A stretch of DNA of 54,877 nt from Pararhodobacter sp. (GCA_020832665.1 JAFIEG010000024.1:1-54877), one strand, 5' to 3'; counted from the stretch's first letter, positions 7,798 through 17,120 are shown. Notes: generated from the sequence alone by a model not told the origin. Numbers and translations: made by a program.

Positions 7798-8438
7798 GCT
7801 GCTGCCCTGAGCGCGGCCAGATCGGCGCCCCTGATGGCGTTCAGATTGCGGGTGATCCTGTCTGCCGACCAGTCCCACCAGGCTATGTCGAGCAGCGTGG
7901 CGACCGTGGCGTCGTCGAAGCGTTGGCGCACGGGGCGCGCCGGGTTGCCGGCGACCACGCAATAGGGGGCCACGTCATGGGTGACGACCGCGCGGGCCGC
8001 GATGATGGCGCCTGGGCCAATGGTGACGCCGGGCATGATCCAGGCTTCGCTGCCGACCCAGACATCCGCGCCGATGACGGTGTCGCCGCGGTTTTCGGCC
8101 TGCCAACTGGCCGGGTCGAAGCCCGCCTCCCAGCCATTGGCGAAGATGTTGAAGGGATAGGTCGAAAACCCGCCCATCGCGTGATTGGCCCCGTTCATCA
8201 CGATCCGCATGCCGGTGGCAAAGGCGCAGAAGGGGCCGATTACCAGCCGGTCGCCGACGAAATCGAAATGGTGCAGCACATTGCGGTCGAAAAAGGCTTC
8301 GGCGTGCTCGGGGTCATCGTAATAGCTGTATGCGCCGACGGTGACATTGCCGCGCCCCGCGGCCAGCGGGCGCAGCGCCACCACGCGGGGGAAGCCGGGC
8401 ATCGGGTGCAGGGCGTCAGGGTCAGGGCCGGTCAGCAT
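7794..8438 (-). CDS. Vat/CatB-like xenobiotic O-acetyltransferase (hexapeptide repeat)
   Basis: A 214-residue left-handed beta-helix acetyltransferase. Strong family features are VGAYSYYDDP near residue 34, IVMNGANHAMGG with the catalytic His, STYPFNIFANGWE, and GDTVIGADVWVGSEAWIMPGV, followed by the GNPARPVRQRFD end of the helix. These match the Vat (streptogramin A) and CatB (chloramphenicol) group and are clearly different from LpxA/LacA enzymes. The start overlaps the MOSC stop and its stop overlaps the engB start, so it is fully embedded in a core operon. Resistance is a family association only; the natural substrate is unknown. Confidence 0.85.
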   Translation of the reverse strand: MLTGPDPDALHPMPGFPRVVALRPLAAGRGNVTVGAYSYYDDPEHAEAFFDRNVLHHFDFVGDRLVIGPFCAFATGMRIVMNGANHAMGGFSTYPFNIFANGWEAGFDPASWQAENRGDTVIGADVWVGSEAWIMPGVTIGPGAIIAARAVVTHDVAPYCVVAGNPARPVRQRFDDATVATLLDIAWWDWSADRITRNLNAIRGADLAALRAAA

Positions 8439-9184
8439 GTCACGGTATCTCCGGTCGCTATCTCGCCGCCCTGCACAACGCGTGCATAGACCCCGAAATC
8501 GGTATGGCCCCAGCCCGCGTCCAGCGCGCCGAGGATGTCTGCATCGGTGCGCCCGGTTTCGGGGTTGGCGCAGGTGGCCTTGCAGCGGGTAACGCGCTCA
8601 ACCACCTGCAGCCGCGTATTGCCGATGGCAATTTCGCGGCCCGGCAAGTCGAATTCCTCCCAGGGCGCCAGCCCTTCGAGCCACAGATTGCCGCGGAAGC
8701 GGTGGATCGACAGTTCCTGTCCCATGCGTCGGCCAAGAATGCGCAGCGCAGTCAGGCTGAGAACGGATATGAAGGGATCGGGCACATCGGTGAGCGCGCC
8801 ACCATCGGCGCGGCTGACCAGCCGTGCCGGCGCCGGCCGCGACCCGGGCCAGAGCGGGCGCAGCCAATCGATGAGCGCATCGCCCGCCGCCGGCATGATG
8901 CCGGTGAATGGCGGGCGCTCGGGGTGAGTGAGGGCCAGCGTGCCCGTGGCCTCGTCGAGGCGGGCGCGGATGGCCTGCAGCCGCCCCTCGGCAACGCCGC
9001 GCAGGAACTTCTGCTTGGGCTCCCAGCCCTGCGGCTGCTCGAAGCCCGCAGCTTCATGCGCCACCGCCCAGCGCCGATCTTGCGGCAGCGCCTGTCCCGC
9101 GCTCAGCGCAACCCGGTTGATTTCCTCATGGCCGACCGACTTGACCGGGTGCCGGCAGATATGGGCAAGCCGCACGCCATTCAC
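8432..9184 (-). CDS. MOSC domain-containing protein
   Basis: A 250-residue protein with an N-terminal beta-barrel segment (LAHICRHPVKSVG, then RRWAVAHEAAG) and a C-terminal MOSC core (FRGNLWLEGLAPWEEFDLPG, then RCKATCANPETGRTDADIL with the conserved cysteine). MOSC proteins are linked to molybdenum-cofactor sulfuration and to mARC-type reductases; the exact role here is unknown. The start is a GTG at 9184 that overlaps the yidC stop (GTGA). An ATG-led extension upstream would read through yidC and is rejected. It sits between yidC and the acetyltransferase. Confidence 0.85.
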   Translation of the reverse strand: MNGVRLAHICRHPVKSVGHEEINRVALSAGQALPQDRRWAVAHEAAGFEQPQGWEPKQKFLRGVAEGRLQAIRARLDEATGTLALTHPERPPFTGIMPAAGDALIDWLRPLWPGSRPAPARLVSRADGGALTDVPDPFISVLSLTALRILGRRMGQELSIHRFRGNLWLEGLAPWEEFDLPGREIAIGNTRLQVVERVTRCKATCANPETGRTDADILGALDAGWGHTDFGVYARVVQGGEIATGDTVTC

Positions 9185-10977
9185 TTTTTCGCTTCGCCTT
9201 TCTTGGGTTTCAGGGTTTGACGGATATTGCCGAACAGGTCCGGCTTGGAGCCGTTGAGCCGCATGATGGAATACTGCTGGGCGAAGGTGATGATGTTGTT
9301 CCAGATCCAGTAGAGCAGCAGCCCCGAGGCAAAGCCGCCAAGGATGAACATGAACACCCAGGGCATCCAGTTGAAGATCATCGCCTGCATCGGGTCGGTG
9401 GGCGCGGGGTTGAGCCGCATCTGCAGCCACATGGTAAAGCCGAACAGCAAGGGCATGATGCCGATCAGGATGAGCGCGGCAAAGCTGGTGGGGTCCGGCG
9501 CCGCCCAGGGCAGCAGCCCGAAGAGGTTGACGATCGAGGTGGGATCTGGCGCCGATAGATCGTTGAACACGCCGATCCAGGGGGCATGTCGCATCTCGAT
9601 GGTGACGAAGATCACCTTGTAGAGCGAGAAGAAGATGGGGATCTGCATCAGGATGGGCAGACAGCCCGCCGCCGGGTTGACCTTCTTTTCCTTGTATAGC
9701 CGCATCATCTCCTGTTGCAGCTTCTGGCGGTCGTCGCCGGCGCGCTCCTTGATCGCCATCATCTCGGGCTGGAGTTCCTTCATCCGTGCCATCGAGACAT
9801 AGGATTTCCAGGCCAGCGGCAGCAGCACTGCCTTAATGATCAGCGTCAGCACCATGATCGACCAGCCCATGTTGCCGATGATGCCGTTGATGAAATACAG
9901 AAGCGAGAAGATCGGCTTGGTCAGGAAGAAGAACCAGCCCCAGTCGATGGCATCGACGAAGCGGTCGATGCCGGCCTCGCGCTCGTAGTTGCGAATGACC
10001 GTCCATTCCTTGGCGCCGGCAAAGAGGCGCGACTGCGCCTGCGCGCTCTCGCCCGGCGCGACGGTGAGCGCGGGCATGCGAATCGAGGTCTGGTAGATCT
10101 CGGCGCCGGGCACGAATTGCGACACCGCGGTAAAGCCCTGCCCGGGCATGCCGATCAGCGTGGCCATGAAATACTTGCCGGTCAGCCCGACCCAGCCATT
10201 CTCGGCCACTTCGGTCACGCTGGCGGGTGTGCGCTCGCGGTCATGGACGCGGTAGTTGCGCATGTTACGGTAGCTGTCTTCGGTCAGTTGGCCATCGGCC
10301 ATCTGGATCATGCCCTCATGCGAGATGAAGAAACTCTCCAGGTCCGAAGGCAGGCCGTGCTGGGCGAGAATGCCATAGGGGTTGAGCGTGACCGCCGCGT
10401 CCGTCTGGTTTTCGACCGACTGGGTGACGGTGAACAGGTAGTTCTCGTCGATCTCGATGGTGCGGCTGAAGATCAGCCCGTGCCCGTTGTCCCATTGCAG
10501 TGTGACGGGGCTGTGCGGCGAAAGCGTGTTGTTGCCGATCTGCTGCCACTGCGTGTTGGGGCCGGGCACATGGTCAATTTCGAGCGTGCCGCGTGGGGTC
10601 CAGCCATGAAGCGCATAGAATACATCGCGGTCGCTGCCCACCGGGTTGAGCAGGTGCACGATGTCGGAGCCCGGCTCGGTGGTTTCGCGGTAGTCGCGTA
10701 GCTGCAGGTCGTCAATGCGCCCGCCGGTGAGCGAGATCGAGCCCGCCAGGCGCGGGGTGTCGATATCGACACGCCTTGTGCCGACGGCGGTTTCCTCGGC
10801 GGCGGTGGCGTCGCCCGGCATGTCGTCGGCTGCGGGCGCCGGTGGCACCAGTTCGGTCTCGGTGACGGTGTCGCCGGGATCGGGCGGTGGCGGTGGCGGG
10901 AACAGGGCGAACCAGCCGATGATCACCAGCAGGCTGAGCGCAAAGGCCAGGAGCAGGTTCTTGTTCTGATCGTCCAT
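9181..10977 (-). CDS. yidC: membrane protein insertase YidC
   Basis: A 598-residue inner-membrane insertase of the long Gram-negative type. An N-terminal signal-anchor (LLLAFALSLLVIIGWFALFP) is followed by a proline-rich linker, a large periplasmic beta domain (about residues 60-340), and the conserved five-helix core with GNMGWSIMVLTLIIKAVLLPL, the cytoplasmic coiled loop MKELQPEMMAIKERAGDDRQ, and NPAAGCLPILMQIPIFFSLY. It works with Sec and alone, for example on c-ring subunits. Here it is separated from rnpA/yidD by about 5 kb of other genes. Confidence 0.97.
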   Translation of the reverse strand: MDDQNKNLLLAFALSLLVIIGWFALFPPPPPPDPGDTVTETELVPPAPAADDMPGDATAAEETAVGTRRVDIDTPRLAGSISLTGGRIDDLQLRDYRETTEPGSDIVHLLNPVGSDRDVFYALHGWTPRGTLEIDHVPGPNTQWQQIGNNTLSPHSPVTLQWDNGHGLIFSRTIEIDENYLFTVTQSVENQTDAAVTLNPYGILAQHGLPSDLESFFISHEGMIQMADGQLTEDSYRNMRNYRVHDRERTPASVTEVAENGWVGLTGKYFMATLIGMPGQGFTAVSQFVPGAEIYQTSIRMPALTVAPGESAQAQSRLFAGAKEWTVIRNYEREAGIDRFVDAIDWGWFFFLTKPIFSLLYFINGIIGNMGWSIMVLTLIIKAVLLPLAWKSYVSMARMKELQPEMMAIKERAGDDRQKLQQEMMRLYKEKKVNPAAGCLPILMQIPIFFSLYKVIFVTIEMRHAPWIGVFNDLSAPDPTSIVNLFGLLPWAAPDPTSFAALILIGIMPLLFGFTMWLQMRLNPAPTDPMQAMIFNWMPWVFMFILGGFASGLLLYWIWNNIITFAQQYSIMRLNGSKPDLFGNIRQTLKPKKGEAKK

Positions 10978-11365
10978 CGGGCATCCAGCAGTCGAGGGTC
11001 GGTTGGCGCCGGTTCAACAGACTGTGCCGCCAAAGGTCAAGCGGATTCCCGGCTCGCGGCCCGGTGCGGCGGGGCACAAGCCCGTCAGGCGCCGCAGGTG
11101 GCAGCTCTGCCGGGGGGCGCGGTTCAGGGGTGTTGGCGGCGCCGCTGTGGGCGGCTTGTTGGCCGCCGGGGTAGGCACGAGGTTAACCGTGCACGGCAAG
11201 CGGTCACAGAAATGGTTGTGGGCGCTCGGGCATGGCGGTGATTTCCGGCTGTGTAAGCTGGTGTGAGCGCGGTGGCTGCGAGCGGGCTGATCATGCCAGA
11301 TCGAATTGATCGGTTCCGATATTCTGGCTTGCACGCCTGCCCCTGCGCCAGCAGGGACGGCGTCC

Positions 11366-11405
11366 GCAAGCCGTTCTCCCACCACCCGCCCGCCACGCGG
11401 CTTGC
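11366..11405. repeat. hairpin with C-rich loop, copy 1
   Basis: Perfect 8-base arms GCAAGCCG (11366-11373) and CGGCTTGC (11398-11405) enclose a 24-base loop with CCCACCACCCGCCCGCC. Two other hairpins in the window (43459-43510 and 47935-47989) enclose loops of the same length and core, so this is a dispersed repeat family whose loop has clustered G runs on the minus strand; this copy is only a partial quadruplex motif. Confidence 0.55.
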
Positions 11406-11457
11406 AGGCGCTCATCTCTTGCCCAGTGTCACGCCAGGAACGGGCCTTTGCCAAGAC

Positions 11458-11538
11458 CACGCCGCAGGCGTGCTTCCAGCACGTCACGCCGCAGGCGTGC
11501 TTCCAGCACGTCACGCCGCAGGCGTGCTTCCAGCACGA
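11458..11538. repeat. three tandem 27-base units with nested hairpins
   Basis: Three consecutive 27-base units (11458-11484, 11485-11511, 11512-11538) are identical except for the last base. Each contains two perfect small hairpins: CACGCC-GCA-GGCGTG and GTGCT-TCC-AGCAC. There are no unique spacers between units, so it is not a CRISPR array. It lies between yidC and the EAL gene. Confidence 0.85.
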
Positions 11539-11640
11539 CGGCAGTCGATACCCTTTCTTCAAGCGAAGCAATCAACCGAATCCGGTATCGGGTGCTGCCT
11601 GCCGCCCGCCATCCGCGTCGGTCGGTAGCACCTCGCAAGT

Positions 11641-13362
11641 TCAGGGGCCTGCGCGATGGGACTGTGCCGGGCCGGGGCGTTGGGCCAGGGCGTTGGGCTC
11701 GGGCTGCGGTTCGGGGTCTGGCTCGGGCAGGCTGCCGGGGCGTGCGTCGGCCGGCTGCGCTCCATCCCCGGCCGCGACCTCGCGCAGGGGGCGGCAGCCC
11801 TGAGCCGCGCGTTCCGCCAGCCAGGGGGCGAGTGCCGATTCGGGCATCGGACGGGCAATGCCGAAGCCCTGCAGATGTGTGCATCCCATGGCGGTGACGA
11901 GCGCCATCTCCTCGGCGTTTTCGACACCTTCGGCGATGGTGTCGAGCCCCAGCCCGTCTGCCATCGACAGGATGGCGCCGGCCATGCGCTGGCGCTCCTG
12001 GTCGCGGTGCAGATTGGTGATGAAGGAGCGGTCGATCTTCAGCCGGCCCACCGCAAAGCGCCGTATGCTGGCGATCGAGGCATGCCCGGTGCCGAAATCG
12101 TCAAGATCGATGCCGCAGCCCATGCCAGCCAGGCGCGCGATGTTGCGCACCATGATGTCGTCGTCGCTAAGGGTGATCACATCCTCGAGGATTTCCACCA
12201 CCAGGCGTTCGGGCTGCAGATCGTGCTGTTCGAGCGCCCAGGCGATCTCGTCGGCCAGGCTGGGGCTGCGCAGTTCGGGCACCGACAGGTTAACGGCCAC
12301 CGCCGGCACCGCCAGCCCGGCGGCATCGAGCCGCGCGAGCGCCGCCAGCGCGCAGTCAAGCATGCGTCTGGCCAGTTGCGGGGCCAGGCCGGCTTTTTCT
12401 ATCAGCGGCAGGAACTCGCCGGGCGGAATCAGCCCCCGCTCGGGGTGTTCCCATCGCGCCAGCGCCTCGAGCCCGCTGACCTGGCCGCTGCCGGCGTCGA
12501 TCTGCGGCTGGAAATGCGCGCAGATCGCACCGCTTTCGAGCGCGTGCTGGATATCCTGGCGCCGGTCGCTCGATACAAGGCCGGGCATGTCGATCACGCT
12601 GAAGCTGTGCAGCCCGCCAGGGCCCGCGCGCAGCGCCCGCTCGGCGGCCTGTTCGGCGGCGTCGAGCATGCCGAGCCCCTGCCGGCGTGCCGCCTGCGCG
12701 CTCAGGCAAAGCCCGATCGAGATGCTGGGCCAGGTGCCCACGGCTTCGAACTCGAATCGGGTGCCGAGTTGGGCCTGGATGCGTTTTGCAATGGCCAGCA
12801 CGGTGGCGACATCGAGCCCGCTTCGTGGTTGCAGGGCGATGGCGAAGCCTTCGGGCGGCAGATGGCAAAAGGCATCCTCGGCGCGCAGGGCGTTACCCAG
12901 CCGGTCCGCCAACTCGCCCATCAGCGCCGCCACATAGCGCGCGCCATGATGGCCGCGCAGCCGCTCGCCATCATCCAGCCGTACGACCAGCGCGGCGCCG
13001 TCACGGCCCGGCGTGTCTTCGTCGCTCCGAAACGGCATTGCCGTGCCATCGCCGAGCAGCGCCTCGACCGCATCGCGCGGTTGGGCAATGCGTGAGGGAA
13101 TCGGCAGGTGCCGGCCCGAAGCGACGCGGACGCGCGCGGGCGCGAGCAGCCCCACCAGCGCCGCCTGCAACAGCACCAAGGCCAGCACGATCGCCGCCCC
13201 CGAGCCTGCGCTGACATGGGGCACGCTCAGCGTCAGCAGCGCCACCAGAACCAGCACCAGCAATGGCACCAACCAGGGCAGCAATGCCCTGATTCGGCCG
13301 CGAACTGCCCGCGCGGCATGATGAATGGCGCTTTCGGCCACGCCGAAGAACTTGCGCGTCAT
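11641..13362 (-). CDS. membrane-anchored EAL-domain c-di-GMP phosphodiesterase with degenerate GGDEF domain
   Basis: A 573-residue protein. Residues about 25-80 hold two membrane helices (LLPWLVPLLVLVLVALLTL and an Ala/Leu-rich helix). A GGDEF-like domain follows, but its signature site reads LPPEGFAI, so it should not make c-di-GMP. The EAL domain looks complete: LEALARWEHPERG, AVNLS, LVVEILED, DLDDFGTGHASIASI, KIDRSFI and AEGVEN, with metal and catalytic residues kept. It should break down c-di-GMP. A Pro/Glu-rich tail (PEPDPEPQPEP) ends the protein. Start 13362 has GGGGAG six bases upstream; the open frame farther up is ignored. Confidence 0.85.
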   Translation of the reverse strand: MTRKFFGVAESAIHHAARAVRGRIRALLPWLVPLLVLVLVALLTLSVPHVSAGSGAAIVLALVLLQAALVGLLAPARVRVASGRHLPIPSRIAQPRDAVEALLGDGTAMPFRSDEDTPGRDGAALVVRLDDGERLRGHHGARYVAALMGELADRLGNALRAEDAFCHLPPEGFAIALQPRSGLDVATVLAIAKRIQAQLGTRFEFEAVGTWPSISIGLCLSAQAARRQGLGMLDAAEQAAERALRAGPGGLHSFSVIDMPGLVSSDRRQDIQHALESGAICAHFQPQIDAGSGQVSGLEALARWEHPERGLIPPGEFLPLIEKAGLAPQLARRMLDCALAALARLDAAGLAVPAVAVNLSVPELRSPSLADEIAWALEQHDLQPERLVVEILEDVITLSDDDIMVRNIARLAGMGCGIDLDDFGTGHASIASIRRFAVGRLKIDRSFITNLHRDQERQRMAGAILSMADGLGLDTIAEGVENAEEMALVTAMGCTHLQGFGIARPMPESALAPWLAERAAQGCRPLREVAAGDGAQPADARPGSLPEPDPEPQPEPNALAQRPGPAQSHRAGP

Positions 13363-13466
13363 TTCTGCTCCCCTGTGGCGGGCCTGCCTGCCCGCAACAG
13401 GGACAGTCTTCGCGCAAATACTCAACCTAAAGCTTAACGACCCGGCAGAATGGCCGAAAAAATGCG

Positions 13467-14342
13467 TCAAATTTGATCGATCTCGCCGCTCTCGCGGTCG
13501 CTGCCGGCGCTATCGGCGGGCCGGGGTGCGAGGGCGGCAAAGTCGAAAAGCGCCGGATCGGCCAGATGCGAGGGGCGCGCGTTCATCAGCGCGCGAAACA
13601 TCACCCCGCGCCTGCCGGGGCTGCGGCGCTCCCATTCGTCGAGCATGGCCTTGACCTGCATGCGTTGCAGCCCGTCCTGGCTGCCGCACAGATCGCAAGG
13701 AATGACGGGATAGTTCATCGCCCGCGCGAAGCGGTCGCAATCGGCCTCGGCGGCAAAGGCCAGCGGGCGCAGCACCAAAAGATCGCCCTCTTCATTGACC
13801 AGCTTGGGCGGCATGGTGGCCAGCCGCCCGCCATGGAACAGATTCATGAAGAAGGTTTCAAGAATGTCGTCGCGGTGATGGCCCAGCACCACCGCCGTGC
13901 AGCCCTCTTCGCGCGCGATGCGATAAAGATTGCCGCGCCGCAGCCGCGAGCACAGTGCGCAGTAGGTGCGCCCCTTCGGCACCTTGTCGGTGACTATGGA
14001 ATAGGTGTCCTGATACTCGATGCGGTGCGGCACCTGCATGCGGGTCAGGAACTCGGGCAGCACCGTGGCGGGAAAGCCGGGCTGACCCTGATCGAGGTTG
14101 CAGGCAAGCAGATCGACGGGTAAAAGCCCGCGCCATTTCAACTCGTGCAGGATGGCCAGCAGCGTGTAGCTGTCCTTGCCGCCCGAAAGACATACCAGCC
14201 AGCGGTCGCCAGGGCGGATCATGGCATAGGTCTCGATGGCCTCGCGCATGTTCTGCACCAGCCGCTTGCGCAGCTTGCGAAATTCGGTGGTCTTGGGCGC
14301 GCCGTGAAACAACGGGTGGATATCGTCGGTATCGTCCAGCAT
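13467..14342 (-). CDS. ttcA: tRNA 2-thiocytidine(32) synthetase TtcA
   Basis: A 291-residue Fe-S dependent enzyme that thiolates cytidine 32 of certain tRNAs. The PP-loop [10 protein letters not shown] lies near residue 53; the cluster-binding cysteines are in [13 protein letters not shown] and the later [14 protein letters not shown], and [19 protein letters not shown] is diagnostic of TtcA. The start ATG at 14342 has GGAGGG seven bases upstream; a longer frame from 14405 is not needed. It is divergent from the pentapeptide gene with only 77 bases between starts, and lies about 100 bases upstream of the EAL gene on the same strand. Confidence 0.95.
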   Translation of the reverse strand: MLDDTDDIHPLFHGAPKTTEFRKLRKRLVQNMREAIETYAMIRPGDRWLVCLSGGKDSYTLLAILHELKWRGLLPVDLLACNLDQGQPGFPATVLPEFLTRMQVPHRIEYQDTYSIVTDKVPKGRTYCALCSRLRRGNLYRIAREEGCTAVVLGHHRDDILETFFMNLFHGGRLATMPPKLVNEEGDLLVLRPLAFAAEADCDRFARAMNYPVIPCDLCGSQDGLQRMQVKAMLDEWERRSPGRRGVMFRALMNARPSHLADPALFDFAALAPRPADSAGSDRESGEIDQI

Positions 14343-14419
14343 GCAGAGCCCTCCAGAAGCGTTGCCATAGGCGCAATCCTCTGCAATCGTCAATGGCAGC
14401 GGCACCGGGGAAGGTGGCG

Positions 14420-16141
14420 ATGGACAAGAACGGGACCGACGATTTTCTGGTGGAGTTGAGCGGGCGGCGCTTCTCGCTGGGCTTTTCCGTTTTCTTCTTC
14501 GCGTTCGGAATCGCGGCGGGGTTCCTTCTGGCCTTTGCCGGGCTCGGCTTTCTTGAAGACAGCGCAGGCCTGATTGCCAGCGTGTTTCTGATCGCGCTGT
14601 TGGTGATCGTGCTGGCCGGAATCATTGTCTTCCTGATGCGCCACACGCTCATGGAAAAGGTCTTCGGCATTGCCGAGGCGCAGATGGAAATGTTCGCCGG
14701 GCCGCTCACCGGTGTTGCCGAAGGTGCGGCGGCGCGCGACCCCGACCGCGCCATAAACTCGGCGCGGCGCTTCCTGCAGCTTGCGCTGGCGCGCTATGCC
14801 TGGCTGGCCACGCGGCGCTGGATCATGACCTCGCTGACCGCCCTGATCGCCGCCATGGCCGCCCTTGCGGGGACCGCGCTGCTGTTCAAGCAAAACGCCC
14901 TGCTGGGCGAACAGAACCTGTTGTTCACCCAGCACTCCGCCCTTCTGGCCGAGCAGAACGAACGTCTGAGCCAGCAAAGCGGACTTCTGCTGCAGCAAAA
15001 CGAATTGCTTTCGCAAGATATCGAACTGGCCGAGGCCGCGCGCAATGCGGCGCTGATCGGTGAAGTCATCGCAATTGCCGCGGCTCTTGGCGAGACTGCC
15101 AACGTGGTAATGCAGCAAGACGAATCGTTGCAGGCCGGCGGTTCTTCGTCAGCACTGGCAGGGGCCGGCCTCGACCCGGCAAACGATCTGGAGCGCAGCC
15201 TGATCTTTCGCATCATCGCCACGTCGCAGGCCCTGCGCCCCTATCGGTTTCTAGATCTCGGCGTGTCGCAGATGGAGCCAGACGACATCCTGATCGCCGC
15301 GATGGAGCGGCGTCGCCACGACTTGCCCGGCACCTTTTCGGCAATGACCGCGCAAACCGGGTGGCAAGAGCGCGCCGGCCCTGCGCCGCTGGTCGATCGC
15401 CCCGCAAGCCCCGAGCGCGGGCAATTGCTGCGCGCGATGGTCGAAAACGGTTTGCGCCGGACAGACCTGCTTTCCTGGTATGGTCTGAACCTCAGCCATG
15501 CGCATGCGCCCGGTATCAATCTGACCAATGTATCGCTGCAACTGGCGCATCTGGATTTCGCCGATTTCTCTGGGGGCGATGTTGCGGGAACCGATTTCGC
15601 GGGTGCGGCGCTGAACATGGCGCGGTTTCGTGCCGCACAATTGCTGCGCTCGCGCTTTGCCAGCCCCGAGGCGGGAACGCTGAACCTGCCTTTGGGTCCG
15701 GACGAAACGCGCTGGTCCTTCACCCGGCTGAGCGGTGCGGATTTTTCCCGCGCACTTATCCGGCAGAGCGATTTTTCGCGCGTTCACGCGCTGGCCGCGT
15801 CTTTCGATGGCGCGTTTCTCGACGAGGTCGATTTTTCCGGTGCCGCGCTTTCGGCAGCCACCTTTCGCGGGGCCGTGCTGATATCGCCGCGGTTTGACGG
15901 GGCCGAGTTGCGCTCGATCGATCTGGATGGCGCGTATCTGTTCGGCGACGATCCGCTGGCCGAGCTTGAGCGCATCGCCGCCCCGGAAAGCTTCTACCCA
16001 GGGCGCTATCGCGCCGAACCGGTTGGATATGCCGAGGCTGTGGGCGCCACGCCATGGGACGTGATGGATGCCGCGGCGTTGCAGGCGCGGGTTGGCGGCG
16101 CGCAGGCCTGGCGGATCGAACGGATCAGCGCCTTCGAGTGA
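14420..16141 (+). CDS. membrane pentapeptide-repeat protein with Q/N-rich coiled coil
   Basis: A 573-residue protein of unknown function. Two membrane helices lie at residues about 15-80 and a third near 135-155. Directly after it comes a leucine/Gln/Asn heptad array ([37 protein letters not shown]) of about 50 residues, a likely coiled coil. After a linker come pentapeptide-like A(D/N)FxG repeats from about residue 360 ([56 protein letters not shown]). The start at 14420 is preceded by GGAAGG. It is divergent from ttcA and its end overlaps yidD by 17 bases tail to tail. Confidence 0.75.
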   Translation: MDKNGTDDFLVELSGRRFSLGFSVFFFAFGIAAGFLLAFAGLGFLEDSAGLIASVFLIALLVIVLAGIIVFLMRHTLMEKVFGIAEAQMEMFAGPLTGVAEGAAARDPDRAINSARRFLQLALARYAWLATRRWIMTSLTALIAAMAALAGTALLFKQNALLGEQNLLFTQHSALLAEQNERLSQQSGLLLQQNELLSQDIELAEAARNAALIGEVIAIAAALGETANVVMQQDESLQAGGSSSALAGAGLDPANDLERSLIFRIIATSQALRPYRFLDLGVSQMEPDDILIAAMERRRHDLPGTFSAMTAQTGWQERAGPAPLVDRPASPERGQLLRAMVENGLRRTDLLSWYGLNLSHAHAPGINLTNVSLQLAHLDFADFSGGDVAGTDFAGAALNMARFRAAQLLRSRFASPEAGTLNLPLGPDETRWSFTRLSGADFSRALIRQSDFSRVHALAASFDGAFLDEVDFSGAALSAATFRGAVLISPRFDGAELRSIDLDGAYLFGDDPLAELERIAAPESFYPGRYRAEPVGYAEAVGATPWDVMDAAALQARVGGAQAWRIERISAFE

Positions 16142-16379
16142 GATCATGCTCGGTGTCGGCGCCGGGCACCGGGTCATAGCCATGCCCGCCCCAGGGATGG
16201 CAACGCAGGATGCGCCGCGCGGCCAGCCAGGCGCCCCTGATGCCGCCATGGCGTTCCAGCGCCTCCAGCGCATAGGCCGAGCAGGTGGGCTGATAGCGGC
16301 AGCCATGCCCCACCCAGGGGCTGAACACCAGCCGGTAGAAGCGCACGGGCAGCGCGAAAAGCCAGGCCAGCGGGCTCAT
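16125..16379 (-). CDS. yidD: membrane protein insertion efficiency factor YidD
   Basis: An 84-residue YidD family protein. It carries [21 protein letters not shown], the hallmark cysteine segment, and [33 protein letters not shown]. It is thought to assist YidC in membrane insertion at the inner membrane. The start overlaps the rnpA stop by ATGA, so the two are coupled. Length is normal for the family. Confidence 0.95.
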   Translation of the reverse strand: MSPLAWLFALPVRFYRLVFSPWVGHGCRYQPTCSAYALEALERHGGIRGAWLAARRILRCHPWGGHGYDPVPGADTEHDLTRRR

Positions 16380-16831
16380 GGCCGGGGCTTTCTATCGGCA
16401 TGGATGCGCTCTACCGCGCGTTCCAGATCAGTGATCAAATCGGGCCAGGCGCGCGAAACCGTCACCTGCGGCCGCCCGACGAGCACATAATCCCAGCCCT
16501 CGCGCCCGCACCGGGCCAGCACGCAGCGCGCCAGCGCACGCAGCCGGCGCTTGGCGCGGTTGCGGGTGACGGCATTGCCCAGCTTCTTCGAGCAGGTGAA
16601 ACCCACGCGCACGCCCTCGATACCCTCATCCGGGTCACGCCGGCGCGCCTGCAGCAGGAAACCCTCGGCCGCCTGCCGCCGGGCGCGGGCGGCGCGCAGG
16701 AAATCGGCACGCTTTTTCAGTATCGACAGTGCCCGCGCCTTGCCGCCGTTTGCGCAAGCGAAAACCGCCGGCCCGCCGCCTTCCTGCGCGGGGCAGGGGG
16801 CTGGCATGGCCGGCGGTGCGGTTTCGTTCAT
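16376..16831 (-). CDS. rnpA: ribonuclease P protein component
   Basis: A 151-residue RnpA, the protein subunit that helps RNase P RNA cut the 5' leader from tRNA precursors. The conserved RNA-binding RNR box is [12 protein letters not shown], preceded by [12 protein letters not shown], and [11 protein letters not shown] near the N-terminus. I use the ATG at 16831; a TTG at 16852 would add seven residues. The N-terminal tail of about 35 residues rich in Pro/Ala is longer than in many bacteria. It lies 35 bases after rpmH in the usual rpmH-rnpA-yidD order. Confidence 0.93.
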   Translation of the reverse strand: MNETAPPAMPAPCPAQEGGGPAVFACANGGKARALSILKKRADFLRAARARRQAAEGFLLQARRRDPDEGIEGVRVGFTCSKKLGNAVTRNRAKRRLRALARCVLARCGREGWDYVLVGRPQVTVSRAWPDLITDLERAVERIHADRKPRP

Positions 16832-16866
16832 CTCGGCCGGGTCAGCCGGCAAGGCAGTTTCGGCCC

Positions 16867-17001
16867 TCAGGCCGACAGCTTCTTGCGGCCCATCGCGCGG
16901 CGGGCATTGATGATCTTGCGCCCGGCCTTGGTGGCCATGCGCGCCCGGAACCCGTGGCGGCGCTTGCGCACGAGGTTCGAGGGTTGAAAGGTCCGTTTCA
17001 T
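16867..17001 (-). CDS. rpmH: 50S ribosomal protein L34
   Basis: A 44-residue protein, [20 protein letters not shown] at its start and a KKLSA end, that is unmistakably L34. It is a small basic protein of the large ribosomal subunit. The GGAATGG-rich segment upstream is its leader. A strong promoter (17092-17120) lies about 90 bases upstream on the same strand and should drive rpmH, rnpA and yidD. Confidence 0.97.
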   Translation of the reverse strand: MKRTFQPSNLVRKRRHGFRARMATKAGRKIINARRAMGRKKLSA

Positions 17002-17091
17002 CGCGCCATTCCTTCTTGCTTGCCCCGCATCGGCTGCGACGGCTGTGCGGCAGCCGGGCAGCGAGGCGATGGCGGAAATTCCAAGGCCCGG

Positions 17092-17120
17092 CTCATAGAC
17101 AAGCTTGCGTCACAAGTCAA
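17092..17120 (-). promoter_or_regulatory. sigma70-type promoter of rpmH-rnpA-yidD
   Basis: On the minus strand TTGACT (17120-17115) is followed after exactly 17 bases by TATGAG (17097-17092). Both hexamers are close to consensus and lie about 90 bases ahead of the rpmH start, with no other gene in between. This is the clearest housekeeping promoter seen in the window. Confidence 0.7.

Larger units (their letters stand above)
10978..11640. other. non-coding interval between yidC and the EAL gene
   Basis: This 660-base stretch has no credible gene; the frames over it have low-complexity, repeat-derived translations. It holds the yidC upstream region, a C-rich-loop hairpin (11366-11405) and a three-fold 27-base repeat (11458-11538). 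The EAL gene on the left strand ends at 11641, so the interval serves as its 3' side and as the yidC 5' side. Confidence 0.6.

Noticed and set aside
11458-11538. Possible CRISPR array
   Set aside because: Units follow directly without spacers and no cas genes are present.
11014-11571. 185-codon minus-strand frame upstream of yidC
   Set aside because: It translates the 27-base repeat and shows no family features; probably non-coding.
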